A stretch of DNA of 64,000 nucleotides from JAHDCJ01 sp039028895 (GTDB lineage: Bacteria > Bacteroidota > Bacteroidia > Chitinophagales > Saprospiraceae): contig JBCCHF010000022.1 of the NCBI GenBank assembly GCA_039028895.1, forward strand, positions 1-64,000. Reading direction: 5' to 3'. Position numbers and translations under genes: made by a program. Shown here piece by piece: positions 36,525-44,875 of the stretch (its first letter is position 1; every line of letters begins with the position of its first letter). Under the pieces are notes generated by a model. The model made no database searches. It worked only from the letters and a program-made list of their open reading frames with translations, and was not told where the DNA came from.

Positions 36525-38027
36525 ATGAAACAATTTCTATCCATCTTATGCGTCTTATCATTTACACTACCAACATCAGCCCAATCCATAAGCTGTAAAA
36601 TCGGCAGTGTCCAGGAAATTGAAGACAACAGTTATTTCCTTGGTAATATCTTCCATGTTGATGAAGAGGGTATGGTCTACGGGAGTAGTTACCCCAAAAA
36701 TAAACCCAAGAAAGATCTACGACTTTATGTAGAGACCTTCAAAAAAAATAATATTTATGCAGGCAATATACCAGTAACGAGTCTTGATATTAATAATTCT
36801 AAATTAGTAGGATTACCACCAACCTCGGAAAGTAAGCTTTATCGATTTTCACGTCTTTGGGGGCATTATCATGCCATTATTGGAAAAAAAGAGAAAAAGG
36901 ACTATAACTTTTATTCGGTAAAGTTGAATGAAGACATGGAAGTTGAGTCCAAGGTGAAAATCAATTCGGGCAAACCTTCAATCCTGACTTATGTCAAACC
37001 CAGTCTCCTCTCAAGAACATCCCCGGATATGTCTATTTTAGTAACGGCCTCAAGGGTTTATCATAATAAAAAAGGTCCTTGGGGTTATAAGGTCCAAAAA
37101 TGGGAAAACAGCTATGATAATTTAGCCGGGGAATATCCATTGGAAATAAATAAGGAGTTTCATATTAGATCCTTGATAGTTAATAATGCAGGAGAGTTAT
37201 TTGTCAACTTAGTAATTTATGAAGAGGATGAAGACCCTTACTTTTCACTTGCCAGATTGACACCGGAAGGTCCTGAATTTATCGACATTCAACTTGACAA
37301 TAATGTGAAAGTATCCAGCCCTTTTCTGACGATCCTTGAGAATACTGATGATATCATTCTTAGGGGGTTTTACCAGGAAAGAAAGAATCCTTCAAATTCA
37401 GGTCTTTATTGCGCCAGGATAGCCGGAAAAACAGGAGAAGTGATTTATGATGTCAGTTCACCTTTTGACACCAACAAATTGAACAAAAAGGAAATAGGAC
37501 TTGATCCTACAAAGAAATTCGATTTTAACCGACTGAGATTTATGGGTAGGATTACAAAATTCGACCAATATGTAACCGGAGACGAATCACATTTGTACAC
37601 TTTCGCATACTCCAAAAGTGCCTCAAAAGTTTCCGGGACGACCCTTCATCATTACAGACATATGATCACTTTCTGTACCGATCTTAATACCGGAGAAGTT
37701 ATCGAAACTCACGCGATTCCCCTTGAAATAAATATGGGTACCGAGCATCGGGATGCCAGTTCTGTAATCGGGGTTTATCCAATTCCTGCCGGCGATAAAA
37801 TGTTTGCCATTTACAATGACGATGCAAGAATGTCAGGAAAATCACTCAAACTCAAATGCGCCGAGTTTGAGAATGGCCGCTTCATAAGGTCTAAAGATCT
37901 TGCTTCTTTTAGAACCTATGGCGTATTTTTCCTGCCGCGCCTTTTTCTTAAAGTTAGTGATACAGAGTATGTTATTGCCGGCAAAAAAGGTGATAAGATC
38001 AGACTGGGAAAGATTACGATCAAGTAA
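36525..38027 (+). CDS. Secreted beta-propeller-like protein, function unknown
   Basis: 500 residues with a signal peptide (MKQFLSILCVLSFTLPTSAQ). The rest is strand-rich with repeated blade-like segments (for example HYHAIIGKKEKKDYNFYSVKL and RLRFMGRITKFDQYVTGD) and the ending KKGDKIRLGKITIK. The general plan and the ending resemble the 487-residue protein at 42071, which ends KHKVGKLTW, so the two may be distant paralogues. It has no T9SS sorting domain. The preceding 245 bp is duplicated upstream of another gene (copy B). Confidence 0.6.
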   Translation: MKQFLSILCVLSFTLPTSAQSISCKIGSVQEIEDNSYFLGNIFHVDEEGMVYGSSYPKNKPKKDLRLYVETFKKNNIYAGNIPVTSLDINNSKLVGLPPTSESKLYRFSRLWGHYHAIIGKKEKKDYNFYSVKLNEDMEVESKVKINSGKPSILTYVKPSLLSRTSPDMSILVTASRVYHNKKGPWGYKVQKWENSYDNLAGEYPLEINKEFHIRSLIVNNAGELFVNLVIYEEDEDPYFSLARLTPEGPEFIDIQLDNNVKVSSPFLTILENTDDIILRGFYQERKNPSNSGLYCARIAGKTGEVIYDVSSPFDTNKLNKKEIGLDPTKKFDFNRLRFMGRITKFDQYVTGDESHLYTFAYSKSASKVSGTTLHHYRHMITFCTDLNTGEVIETHAIPLEINMGTEHRDASSVIGVYPIPAGDKMFAIYNDDARMSGKSLKLKCAEFENGRFIRSKDLASFRTYGVFFLPRLFLKVSDTEYVIAGKKGDKIRLGKITIK

Positions 38028-38401
38028 GACTCGGTAGGGTTACAGTTCAGTAAATCATTGAAGACTCTTTTTTACAAGATTCCTAAACTGCTCCATGAGT
38101 TAAGCCAGGAGACTTACCTGGTTTTATATTATGTGTCCTTAACCTAAAAATCTGACCACTTAATAACCAAAAAATCCTACACCCCCCAATCCAACCAAAT
38201 CCATTAAATCCTGCCAAATCCAATCAATCCTTCTTAATCCTGGTCAATCCTAACCCCCCCCCACCACCCACACAATCCCCAAATTTAGGGGTGCCTATAG
38301 ACCTGAAAAACCAGTAAATTACCAAACATCAATACCTCCTAAGTCAGTTTTAATTTGCAACTGATTCCAAGTTTTATTTTTTACCATAAAATCGAGTAAC
38401 A
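38028..38401. other. 374-base non-coding stretch with AATCC motifs and partial upstream element C
   Basis: No gene seen. At 38172-38252 the motif AATCC or AAATCC recurs about every ten bases. At 38260-38322 the end of the upstream element recurs in short form (CCACCCACACAATCCCC, AGGGGTGCC, AAAACCAGTAAATTAC). Confidence 0.6.
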
Positions 38402-39271
38402 ATGAAATTTTTATCGTTAAAGGCAGTAATGATAGCCCTTATTCCTATATGTTTGATGGTTGGTTCCTGCTCTGAAGACGGGACGACGATTAACGGCACA
38501 ATGAAGTGCAAAATTGATGGGACCACCTGGGAGGCTGTGTTGCCTTCAGCCTCGATTCTCAACGGCTTGATCAATGTTACAGGCATTTCTTCCAATGGAA
38601 TGATACTTACTATTACAGTCTCAGGAACAACGACCGGGACCTATACCCTTGAGCCTACAGGTCTTAATGCTATTGCATTTGTTGAAAACAACAGCGGTAC
38701 AACCCCTGCTTTTGTATCCAACCAAAACATAGCCAATACCAATTATGGAGAGGTCGTTATTACAAATATTGACACCGATGCAAAAACAATAAGCGGGACA
38801 TTTTTTACAGAAGTCCACCGCTTAGTGGATGGGATGGAACGGATCATCACGGAAGGAGAGTTCAATGCGGTATCTTATGAGGATACAACTACTCCTACAA
38901 ATAGTACCATGTCTGTAACAATAGATGGCAACGCTTGGACTGCCAACTCAGCAAGTGGGTTTTTGAACTTTGGGAGCCTTAGTTTAACCGGGACAGATGC
39001 ATCCGGGGCGGTTTCGGTAGGTTTGATCATTCCTGATGATACGCCTCCGGGCATGTATACTCTCGGCGCTCCAAGTTTTTCCACTTATGGCGCTCAATAT
39101 AATCCCGGTCCTAACACCTTTTTGGCCGGAGATTCAGGAACTTTAACTATCACCGAGCATAATACTACAACACAGGTGATTAAAGGGAATTTTGAGTTTG
39201 ACGCTTCGGAATTTCCTACAGGCCCGCTAACAGCAACACTGACAAATGGATCCTTTGAGATTAGCTACTAA
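38402..39271 (+). CDS. Lipoprotein with two tandem DUF6252-like domains
   Basis: 289 residues with a lipobox (LMVGSC). Two homologous halves follow. The first has MKCKIDGTTWEAVLPSAS then LTITVSGTTTGTYTLEP. The second has MSVTIDGNAWTANSASGF then VGLIIPDDTPPGMYTLGAPS. The 'IDG..W.A' opening and 'GTYTL' strand are typical of DUF6252-type Bacteroidota lipoproteins of unknown function. It is probably an outer-membrane-anchored periplasmic or surface protein. Internal duplication is visible directly in the sequence. Confidence 0.75.
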   Translation: MKFLSLKAVMIALIPICLMVGSCSEDGTTINGTMKCKIDGTTWEAVLPSASILNGLINVTGISSNGMILTITVSGTTTGTYTLEPTGLNAIAFVENNSGTTPAFVSNQNIANTNYGEVVITNIDTDAKTISGTFFTEVHRLVDGMERIITEGEFNAVSYEDTTTPTNSTMSVTIDGNAWTANSASGFLNFGSLSLTGTDASGAVSVGLIIPDDTPPGMYTLGAPSFSTYGAQYNPGPNTFLAGDSGTLTITEHNTTTQVIKGNFEFDASEFPTGPLTATLTNGSFEISY

Positions 39272-39468
39272 GGCGAATGAACTCAAAGTTTAATAATTAA
39301 AGTTGGAGTTTATATTCCTCATTTAAAACCTATCTTAAAGTAGCCTTTTAGATATATAGAGTATTAATTCAAGCCACAAAAAAAGATAGTGCATTGTTTT
39401 ATATTTATTCAAATGTTGGCAAGGCCAGAGTCTTTTGGCAACGGAAGGTTAATTTCTTTATATAGGAA

Positions 39469-39951
39469 ATGAAGGATGTTCTTTTTCCATTAGTTGCTAT
39501 ATGTATAATATCCTCAGTATTGATTTGTGGTTGTAAACATAAACCAATAAATCTCATAGGAATTATTAAAAGTCAAATAACAATTAGTGAATTAGCAGAA
39601 ATCAAAAGTTTAGGGCTGGAAAAATATGCATATAGTGATCCAGGACACGAAACTGTTTTAAATATAGACGAATATACACACCTAAAAGAACCAGGACGGC
39701 TAAAAATATTCCTTTGTAAAAAGAAAGTTGGATATGTAATCTTTATCCCAGACGATACAGAGAAATATTCTGAAAAACTGAATCAAAAATATAATTACGA
39801 ATTTGATTATACGAATTCGTTGACCCAGGGTAATCTCAGGATAAACAAAGCATTAGAAAGGATTCCTGGGACAGCCCTCCTGGAAGTAGAGGTAAATTTT
39901 TCTGATATACGCCTAACAAAAAAAAGAGGACAGTTTTGCGCCTGCAAATAA
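39469..39951 (+). CDS. AT-rich lipoprotein, function unknown
   Basis: 160 residues with a lipobox (SVLICGC). The mature part begins with many Lys/Ile residues (KPINLIGIIKSQITI) and ends GQFCACK. No family recognised. One 60-base line of the gene counted by hand has 14 G+C, far below the flanking conserved genes, which suggests recent acquisition. Its size and lipoprotein anchor are similar to the candidate immunity protein at 35505, so an orphan immunity role is possible but unproven. Confidence 0.55.
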   Translation: MKDVLFPLVAICIISSVLICGCKHKPINLIGIIKSQITISELAEIKSLGLEKYAYSDPGHETVLNIDEYTHLKEPGRLKIFLCKKKVGYVIFIPDDTEKYSEKLNQKYNYEFDYTNSLTQGNLRINKALERIPGTALLEVEVNFSDIRLTKKRGQFCACK

Positions 39952-40022
39952 TAAAATACCTTACACGGTAAAACAGCAAATTCTTCATTTCAATGTTCTT
40001 CTATTAGCCATAGAGGATTTAG

Positions 40023-40790
40023 AGGTTTAATATCTACCCCCTTGCACTTATTATTGCATGGCTTTTAGGTTACACATCTTGTGATCAAAAGAATAATCAT
40101 TTTATTGTTGATTATTTTCAAAGCAATAAAATCTTAATCGAAGTCTATGATACCGAGGATACAAACCTGATTGAAGAGCAATTTGACCTCACCTTTTTAT
40201 GTGCTAACAAGTGCTTTCTTATACATCATTATGACCTCACTCGTGTGGGAAGATTTAACTTATACGTTGTTGATTGTAATTGGAAGGTTAATGCAGGCCA
40301 GGCCGTTTTTGAAACTTATATTGGAGAGCATAAAAGACAATTCAACATTCAGCCAGTTTCTTTTGACAGTTTCAAGGGGTATGAAGAATTACTAAGCGGT
40401 GATAAACCACTCATTCTCGGAAAAACAGACCAACTGATTGTTCATAAGCCAACTTCGGATGAAGTGGCCAGATTTCTGGTTAATGGAAAGTTTGAAAATA
40501 TTACCTTCGATGACCCCTACTTAAATGTTGTGCATTCTTTGGAGTTTTTTAGCGACTCAACGTATAAAATTGTATACAATGATCGTGAGCACATAGGAAA
40601 ACCCTGGGAAATATGTGCCGATCCGGTCTTTATTTATTTGAATGATAAAGATCAGATTCTAAGACTTAATAATGCAGTTATTGTAAATGAAAAAATTACC
40701 ACTCCTGATACAGTTTTTATAGCAGGGCAATTGCAGGACCCAATATATTTTTCAGTAACTCAATTTGAGTATCACCTAAAAGATGACTGA
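40023..40790 (+). CDS. Probable lipoprotein with missing start codon (possible pseudogene)
   Basis: The frame is open from 40023 after a TAG at 40020. It encodes a signal-like segment PLALIIAWLLGYTSC, with the lipobox Cys at 40080-40082, then a mature domain of about 236 residues. No ATG, GTG or TTG lies in frame before the signal segment. The first in-frame GTG (40245) would drop the signal and the first 55 mature residues. Either an unusual start (ATT at 40050 or 40053) is used, or the 5' end has been lost or frameshifted. The mature domain (for example HSLEFFSDSTYKIVYND) matches no family I know. Confidence 0.55.
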   Translation, partial: RFNIYPLALIIAWLLGYTSCDQKNNHFIVDYFQSNKILIEVYDTEDTNLIEEQFDLTFLCANKCFLIHHYDLTRVGRFNLYVVDCNWKVNAGQAVFETYIGEHKRQFNIQPVSFDSFKGYEELLSGDKPLILGKTDQLIVHKPTSDEVARFLVNGKFENITFDDPYLNVVHSLEFFSDSTYKIVYNDREHIGKPWEICADPVFIYLNDKDQILRLNNAVIVNEKITTPDTVFIAGQLQDPIYFSVTQFEYHLKDD

Positions 40791-41158
40791 AAGTACAATT
40801 CACCATTTGCCCAACCCCAAATCCTACAAAATCCCTAAAACCCAGCTTAATCCTGGCCCACGCACCCCTAGGGGCAACGACAGATAGATAACAATACTAT
40901 AATACACTTCAAAAAAGATCGCCACTTAGCGCTCATTTCCTATTTCAACTCGCTTATTCCCAATGTCTACACACCCACAAAACCCCAAAATTTTGGGGTA
41001 CCTAAAAGTTTGATTTTCAAATAGAAAACCAGTAAATTACACAACGGCTTTTCCCAATAATTTCTCCTTATTTATTAACAGCTAAGTAAGCCTTACAGGT
41101 ATGGTGAATCCATAGCTTAGGGAAAAATTTGTATTGTCAGATACTAAATTAAATATCT
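40791..41158. other. 368-base non-coding stretch containing upstream element B
   Basis: No gene seen. AATCC-like motifs at about 40830-40860 are followed by element B (40880-41126), then the start of a lipoprotein gene. Confidence 0.65.
40880..41126. repeat. Upstream element, copy B
   Basis: Same length and order of conserved blocks as copy A (36241-36487). It includes a perfect CCCCAAAATTTTGGGG palindrome at 40983-40998 and AAAACCAGTAAATTAC at 41025-41040, about 120 bases before the next start codon. Confidence 0.75.
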
Positions 41159-41833
41159 ATGAAAAAATTTCGATTTACTGTCTTGGTGTTGCTGTGTGCA
41201 TTTTTCTGGTGTTGCTCCGAAACAGAATTCCCGGGAGGAGGAAACTGTAGTGATGGCGTTCAAAATCAGGGAGAGACAGGAGTAGATTGCGGAGGCCCAT
41301 GTACAGATTGTGGCCCTTCCGGGAGTGATGTGTTCTTTTATGGAAACCTTGACGGCCAGGTGATCTCAATTGAATATTCAAACAATAGTATTAGTACAAA
41401 TAGCTGTGGACAGGGGGTAGATGACTATGGAACCAATTTTGATGGCTACTGGCTGCCTGATCCGTTAAGCGATCCTGATACCTATGATGCTTTTGTTAGC
41501 ATAGTAACAAGCCATGATTTTCTTGATCCACCAAACCATATGGAGATATACGATCTGTTTCTACCTGGGGCTCATCCATTTGGTTCTTGTCCACAGGGTA
41601 TTGATGGGGCAGAAATTGCCGTTAGAGACAACTCTGGAAATTACTGGTTTAGCAATTTAGGCGACCAATCTGGAAGTACTTTTGAGATCACCTTTCGGGA
41701 CACATACGATCCGTTTGCAGCTACTGTAGTGGTTGAAGGCACCTTTAGTTGCAAGGTATACACTACGGTAGGAGGCGCTGCAAAAACGATTGATTCAGGC
41801 ATGTTTAGGATGGTTTTGCCATTGTTTATTTAA
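41159..41833 (+). CDS. Lipoprotein with Cys-rich CxDGxxNQxET motif
   Basis: 224 residues with a signal ending FFWCC. Just after the anchor comes a compact Cys-rich motif, NCSDGVQNQGETGVDCGGPC then TDC, frequent in Bacteroidota surface lipoproteins and probably a disulfide-stabilised stalk. The remainder is a beta-rich domain of about 170 residues (FYGNLDGQVISIEYSNN; STFEITFRDTYDPFAATVVVEGTF). Function unknown. Preceded by upstream element B. Confidence 0.7.
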   Translation: MKKFRFTVLVLLCAFFWCCSETEFPGGGNCSDGVQNQGETGVDCGGPCTDCGPSGSDVFFYGNLDGQVISIEYSNNSISTNSCGQGVDDYGTNFDGYWLPDPLSDPDTYDAFVSIVTSHDFLDPPNHMEIYDLFLPGAHPFGSCPQGIDGAEIAVRDNSGNYWFSNLGDQSGSTFEITFRDTYDPFAATVVVEGTFSCKVYTTVGGAAKTIDSGMFRMVLPLFI

Positions 41834-42070
41834 CTTATTGTACTAGATAGAAAACATCAAAACAATCTTTAGCAAAATCTATTTTTGAGCACAAAATAAT
41901 TTTAGATGCTAACCAAAAAAACCGTATTAGGTACGATTAATGTACCCGTCAATGAATTAGGTACCTCAAATTCGTTTGAAATATCAGGTACTTATTCCAG
42001 GCTTTGCTTGAGGGTACCGCGAAACCGCTTTTCATTATCTTAGAAACAACCTTGTAAAAAATCATAAGCT

Positions 42071-43534
42071 ATGAAAAACTTCAATCTTAAAGTGCCAGCA
42101 ATTGTCTTCACCATTATTTGCCTGATGAGCTTAAAATCCAATCTGAAAGGCCAGGATTTTGAATTTGAATGGTCACAAGAATATGAGGCACAGGGTAGTT
42201 TTTTTCACGCCTATGAAAAATCTATGTGGAACTTGGGCGATGAAGGGATTATATTTTATTGTTGGACTAAACAATGGTATGAATTTTATACGCCCGAGCT
42301 AAAAAGGAAAATAGGGAAAAAACTTGATTTTGCATTCGATGGTCAACATACACAATTCTTTTCTTTTGGCGGGAAATTTTTCATCTATTATACTTCAAAA
42401 CATGGCGAAAAGAAAGGTCCGTATTACATTAATTTATGTGAATTTGACTATACAAAAGGGGAATTAATCGGTGAACCAATAAAAATTACTGCGGGAGGAT
42501 TGTCAAATATTTCAATTTCTCCTGATGGTTCTCATATTGCCTTTTTTACTTACTCATCCCTTTTTAAACATAAGTACACATCATTTGCTTTGAAGGTCTT
42601 AGACAAAGAACTTAACCCGGTAATTGAGGAAAAAGTTGAAATTGATGGAAAACATGAAATTGTTAGAGGGTATGTAAATAATGACGGAGCCTTCGTAGGT
42701 ATTACTAAGCCTGCTAATTATGCCATTGATTCTCCTAAAAAATATGCTAATGTTGTTCCTCTGGTAATAAGTGCTAATCCTAATGGAAAAGGGCTGAATT
42801 ATACTGGGATGGAAATTGAAGACAAATTGACAATAGATATTGCAACAGAACAAGATGATCAGGGAATAATTTATGGGTTAGGGCGATATTCCGATAAAAA
42901 TAAGGACAAACGAGGAGGCTTCTACTTTTTTAAGGTAAGAGGCGAAAACGGAAAAATAAATGAATTGGTGTTTCAGCCTAATACGGTGGAATTTTGGGAA
43001 GGGCTTATCGAAGACTCAAAACTTGAGAAAATGGAACAGCGAAACAATTTAAGTTTCTGGGTCAAAAATTTTAAGCTTCACGTATTGGATGATGACAAGA
43101 TCGTTTACATTGGAGAACGATATCGCACTATGGAAGGTCAGCAATCAGTTTTGAATTTAGCTGAAGACATTTTCATTTTTTGTTTTTCAAAATCCGGCAA
43201 ATTGTTATGGAAGCAAAAAATTGACAAAGAACATGGTGCCGTTCAAAACAACGAATTGTTTGCTACTTCATATTTCTCTTTTGTTGAAAATGATAAACTT
43301 TGGATGGCCTACAATCCTGACTTTAGGAAAGATTCTAAAAAACCTACTACAAACTTAATCCTTACATCGGTTGACTGTGAGGGAAATCTACAAACTGAAA
43401 CTTTAAAAATTGGTTCTGGAAGCAGTTTTCCTCAAATCAATGTACAGTTTTTTGAAAAAAGCCAACCGGAGGAATTATTACTTCATTGTTTAACAAAAAG
43501 TAGTAAACATAAGGTTGGCAAACTAACCTGGTAA
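42071..43534 (+). CDS. Secreted beta-propeller-like protein, function unknown
   Basis: 487 residues with a signal peptide ending NLKGQ. It has several WD/TolB-like blade patterns (GGLSNISISPDGSHIAFFTY; FKLHVLDDDKIVYIGERY) and the ending KHKVGKLTW. It is similar in plan to the 500-residue protein at 36525. AT-rich (19 G+C in one 60-base line). No T9SS tail. Followed by a good terminator. Confidence 0.6.
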   Translation: MKNFNLKVPAIVFTIICLMSLKSNLKGQDFEFEWSQEYEAQGSFFHAYEKSMWNLGDEGIIFYCWTKQWYEFYTPELKRKIGKKLDFAFDGQHTQFFSFGGKFFIYYTSKHGEKKGPYYINLCEFDYTKGELIGEPIKITAGGLSNISISPDGSHIAFFTYSSLFKHKYTSFALKVLDKELNPVIEEKVEIDGKHEIVRGYVNNDGAFVGITKPANYAIDSPKKYANVVPLVISANPNGKGLNYTGMEIEDKLTIDIATEQDDQGIIYGLGRYSDKNKDKRGGFYFFKVRGENGKINELVFQPNTVEFWEGLIEDSKLEKMEQRNNLSFWVKNFKLHVLDDDKIVYIGERYRTMEGQQSVLNLAEDIFIFCFSKSGKLLWKQKIDKEHGAVQNNELFATSYFSFVENDKLWMAYNPDFRKDSKKPTTNLILTSVDCEGNLQTETLKIGSGSSFPQINVQFFEKSQPEELLLHCLTKSSKHKVGKLTW

Positions 43535-43610
43535 CCCACCAATACAACCCCCAAATCTATCCACAAAAAATCCAATTAATCCTATCCACACAATCCCCAA
43601 AAATAGGGAA

Positions 43611-43643
43611 GGGGCAACCGCTAATTCAGCGATTGCCCCTTTT
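43611..43643 (+). terminator. Rho-independent terminator
   Basis: Twelve-base arms GGGGCAACCGCT and AGCGATTGCCCC (one mismatch) around AATTC, followed by TTTT. It closes the accessory region before the secretion cluster. Confidence 0.75.
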
Positions 43644-43701
43644 CAATTCTACACCTACCTTAAGCTATTGAAACAGTTAACCATTAACCATTCGTTAGCC
43701 T

Positions 43702-44136
43702 ATGCAAAATCAACAAAATCAAATTCGAAACACGCCTTTGCGCACAAAACTTAAAGCCTTTACACTCACAGAGTTAATGGTAGTCCTGGTCATAATCGGC
43801 ATCCTCATGCTAATCGCCCTACCCAATGTTTTACCTCTAATAGCCAAAGCGCACAGCCTCGAAGCCCAAAAGCAATTGCAGTTCCTCGCCAGTTTGCAAG
43901 AGTCGCATTACCAGGTTAACCTGAAATATGCTGCCGAACCAGGCGAAATCGGGTTCATTGCACCCAAAACCATACCCGAAGGCGGTGATGCCAAATACGA
44001 CTACCAGGTCATCTCGGCAGGCCAAAACAACTTCCTGGCCAGGGCAACAGCGGTGGTAGACTTCGACAACGACGGTATCATCAATGTCTGGGAAATCGAC
44101 CAGGATGGAAAACTAAGACAAGTCACACCAGATTGA
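43702..44136 (+). CDS. Type II secretion/type IV pilus-like major pseudopilin (GspG-like)
   Basis: 144 residues with a short basic leader and a type III signal (KAFTLTELMVVLVIIGILM), predicted to be cut before Phe by the prepilin peptidase encoded next. Position -1 is Ala rather than Gly; Glu+5 is present. The C-terminal DFDNDGIINVWEIDQDGKL looks like a calcium loop, comparable to the calcium site of GspG. Expected role is subunit of a periplasmic pseudopilus. It is the first gene of the cluster, 13 bases upstream of the peptidase gene. Confidence 0.85.
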   Translation: MQNQQNQIRNTPLRTKLKAFTLTELMVVLVIIGILMLIALPNVLPLIAKAHSLEAQKQLQFLASLQESHYQVNLKYAAEPGEIGFIAPKTIPEGGDAKYDYQVISAGQNNFLARATAVVDFDNDGIINVWEIDQDGKLRQVTPD

Positions 44137-44149
44137 TCAATATTCAACA

Positions 44150-44656
44150 ATGCATGAAATCATGTCCATAGGCGTTCTAATCGCAGTCGCAACCCAGGAT
44201 TTCAGACATCGCGCCATTTGGTGGGGCTGGATCCCATTGGCATTGCTGTGTTTTTTGCTTGTGGCATCATCGTCGGTCAGCCCGGGTACCGTTTTCCAGT
44301 ACAGCCTGTTTAATTTAAGCTTTCTGCTTTTCCAATTTGCGATTCTCGTAGGTTGGTTTTCCCTAAAAGAAAAAAAACTGGTGAACATCACCGACCGCTA
44401 TATCGGCCTTGGCGATTTGCTTTTTATCATACCTGTCACCGTACTGTTTAGCCCGGCTTGGTTCATCCTGTTTTTCACCATCAGTAATCTGGTCGGCCTG
44501 ATCATTTACGCCAGTTACATGAAAATCAAAAAACAAAACAACAAGTCATTCCCCTTGGCAGGCTGGTGGGCCATCTGCCTCATCGCCACCCTGCTAACAG
44601 CCCCTTTATCAGGAATAGACCGATACAACGACCTAACCATCTTAAACCTAATGTAA
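44150..44656 (+). CDS. Prepilin peptidase, type A24, without methylase domain
   Basis: 168 residues with about five or six membrane segments. The two catalytic Asp contexts are present: TQDFRHRAIWWGW near the N-terminus and the GxGD motif in YIGLGDLLFI. The N-terminal N-methyltransferase/zinc part of classical PilD/GspO is absent, so it is a short, peptidase-only form. It should process the three pseudopilins encoded in the same cluster. Confidence 0.8.
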   Translation: MHEIMSIGVLIAVATQDFRHRAIWWGWIPLALLCFLLVASSSVSPGTVFQYSLFNLSFLLFQFAILVGWFSLKEKKLVNITDRYIGLGDLLFIIPVTVLFSPAWFILFFTISNLVGLIIYASYMKIKKQNNKSFPLAGWWAICLIATLLTAPLSGIDRYNDLTILNLM

Positions 44657-44660
44657 AAAC

Positions 44661-44873
44661 CAAAACAACCGCCGCAGGCAAAAAAAAGCCACAATCAAAC
44701 AAGTAAGCCAAGCGACAACAATTGCCGCAGGCAAAAAAGTAAGGCGAAGCCAAAAAAAATGCCGAAGGCATAACAAGTAAGCGAAGCGACAAAAATGCCG
44801 AAGGCATAACAAGTAAGGCAAAGCCGACAACAATTGCCGCAGGCAAAAAAAAGCAAAGCCGACAAAAGAAAAA
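44661..44873. repeat. Degenerate GCCGAAGGC/GCGAAGCGAC repeat cluster
   Basis: Short dyads TGCCGAAGGCA or TTGCCGCAGGCAA recur at least five times, separated by AACAAGTAAG and GCGAAGCGAC-type pieces, giving a unit of roughly 36 bases. It fills the gap between the prepilin peptidase and GspE genes. Antisense reading frames across it are low-complexity artefacts. Confidence 0.85.
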
Positions 44874-44875
44874 CA

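Noticed and set aside
40171..40395. A 74-codon frame as a gene before the 181-residue frame
   Set aside because: It is out of frame with the clear lipoprotein reading 40023-40790, which explains this DNA better.
43548..43610. Fourth copy of the upstream element
   Set aside because: Only short AATCC and CCCCAAAA-like pieces are shared; too little to call homologous.
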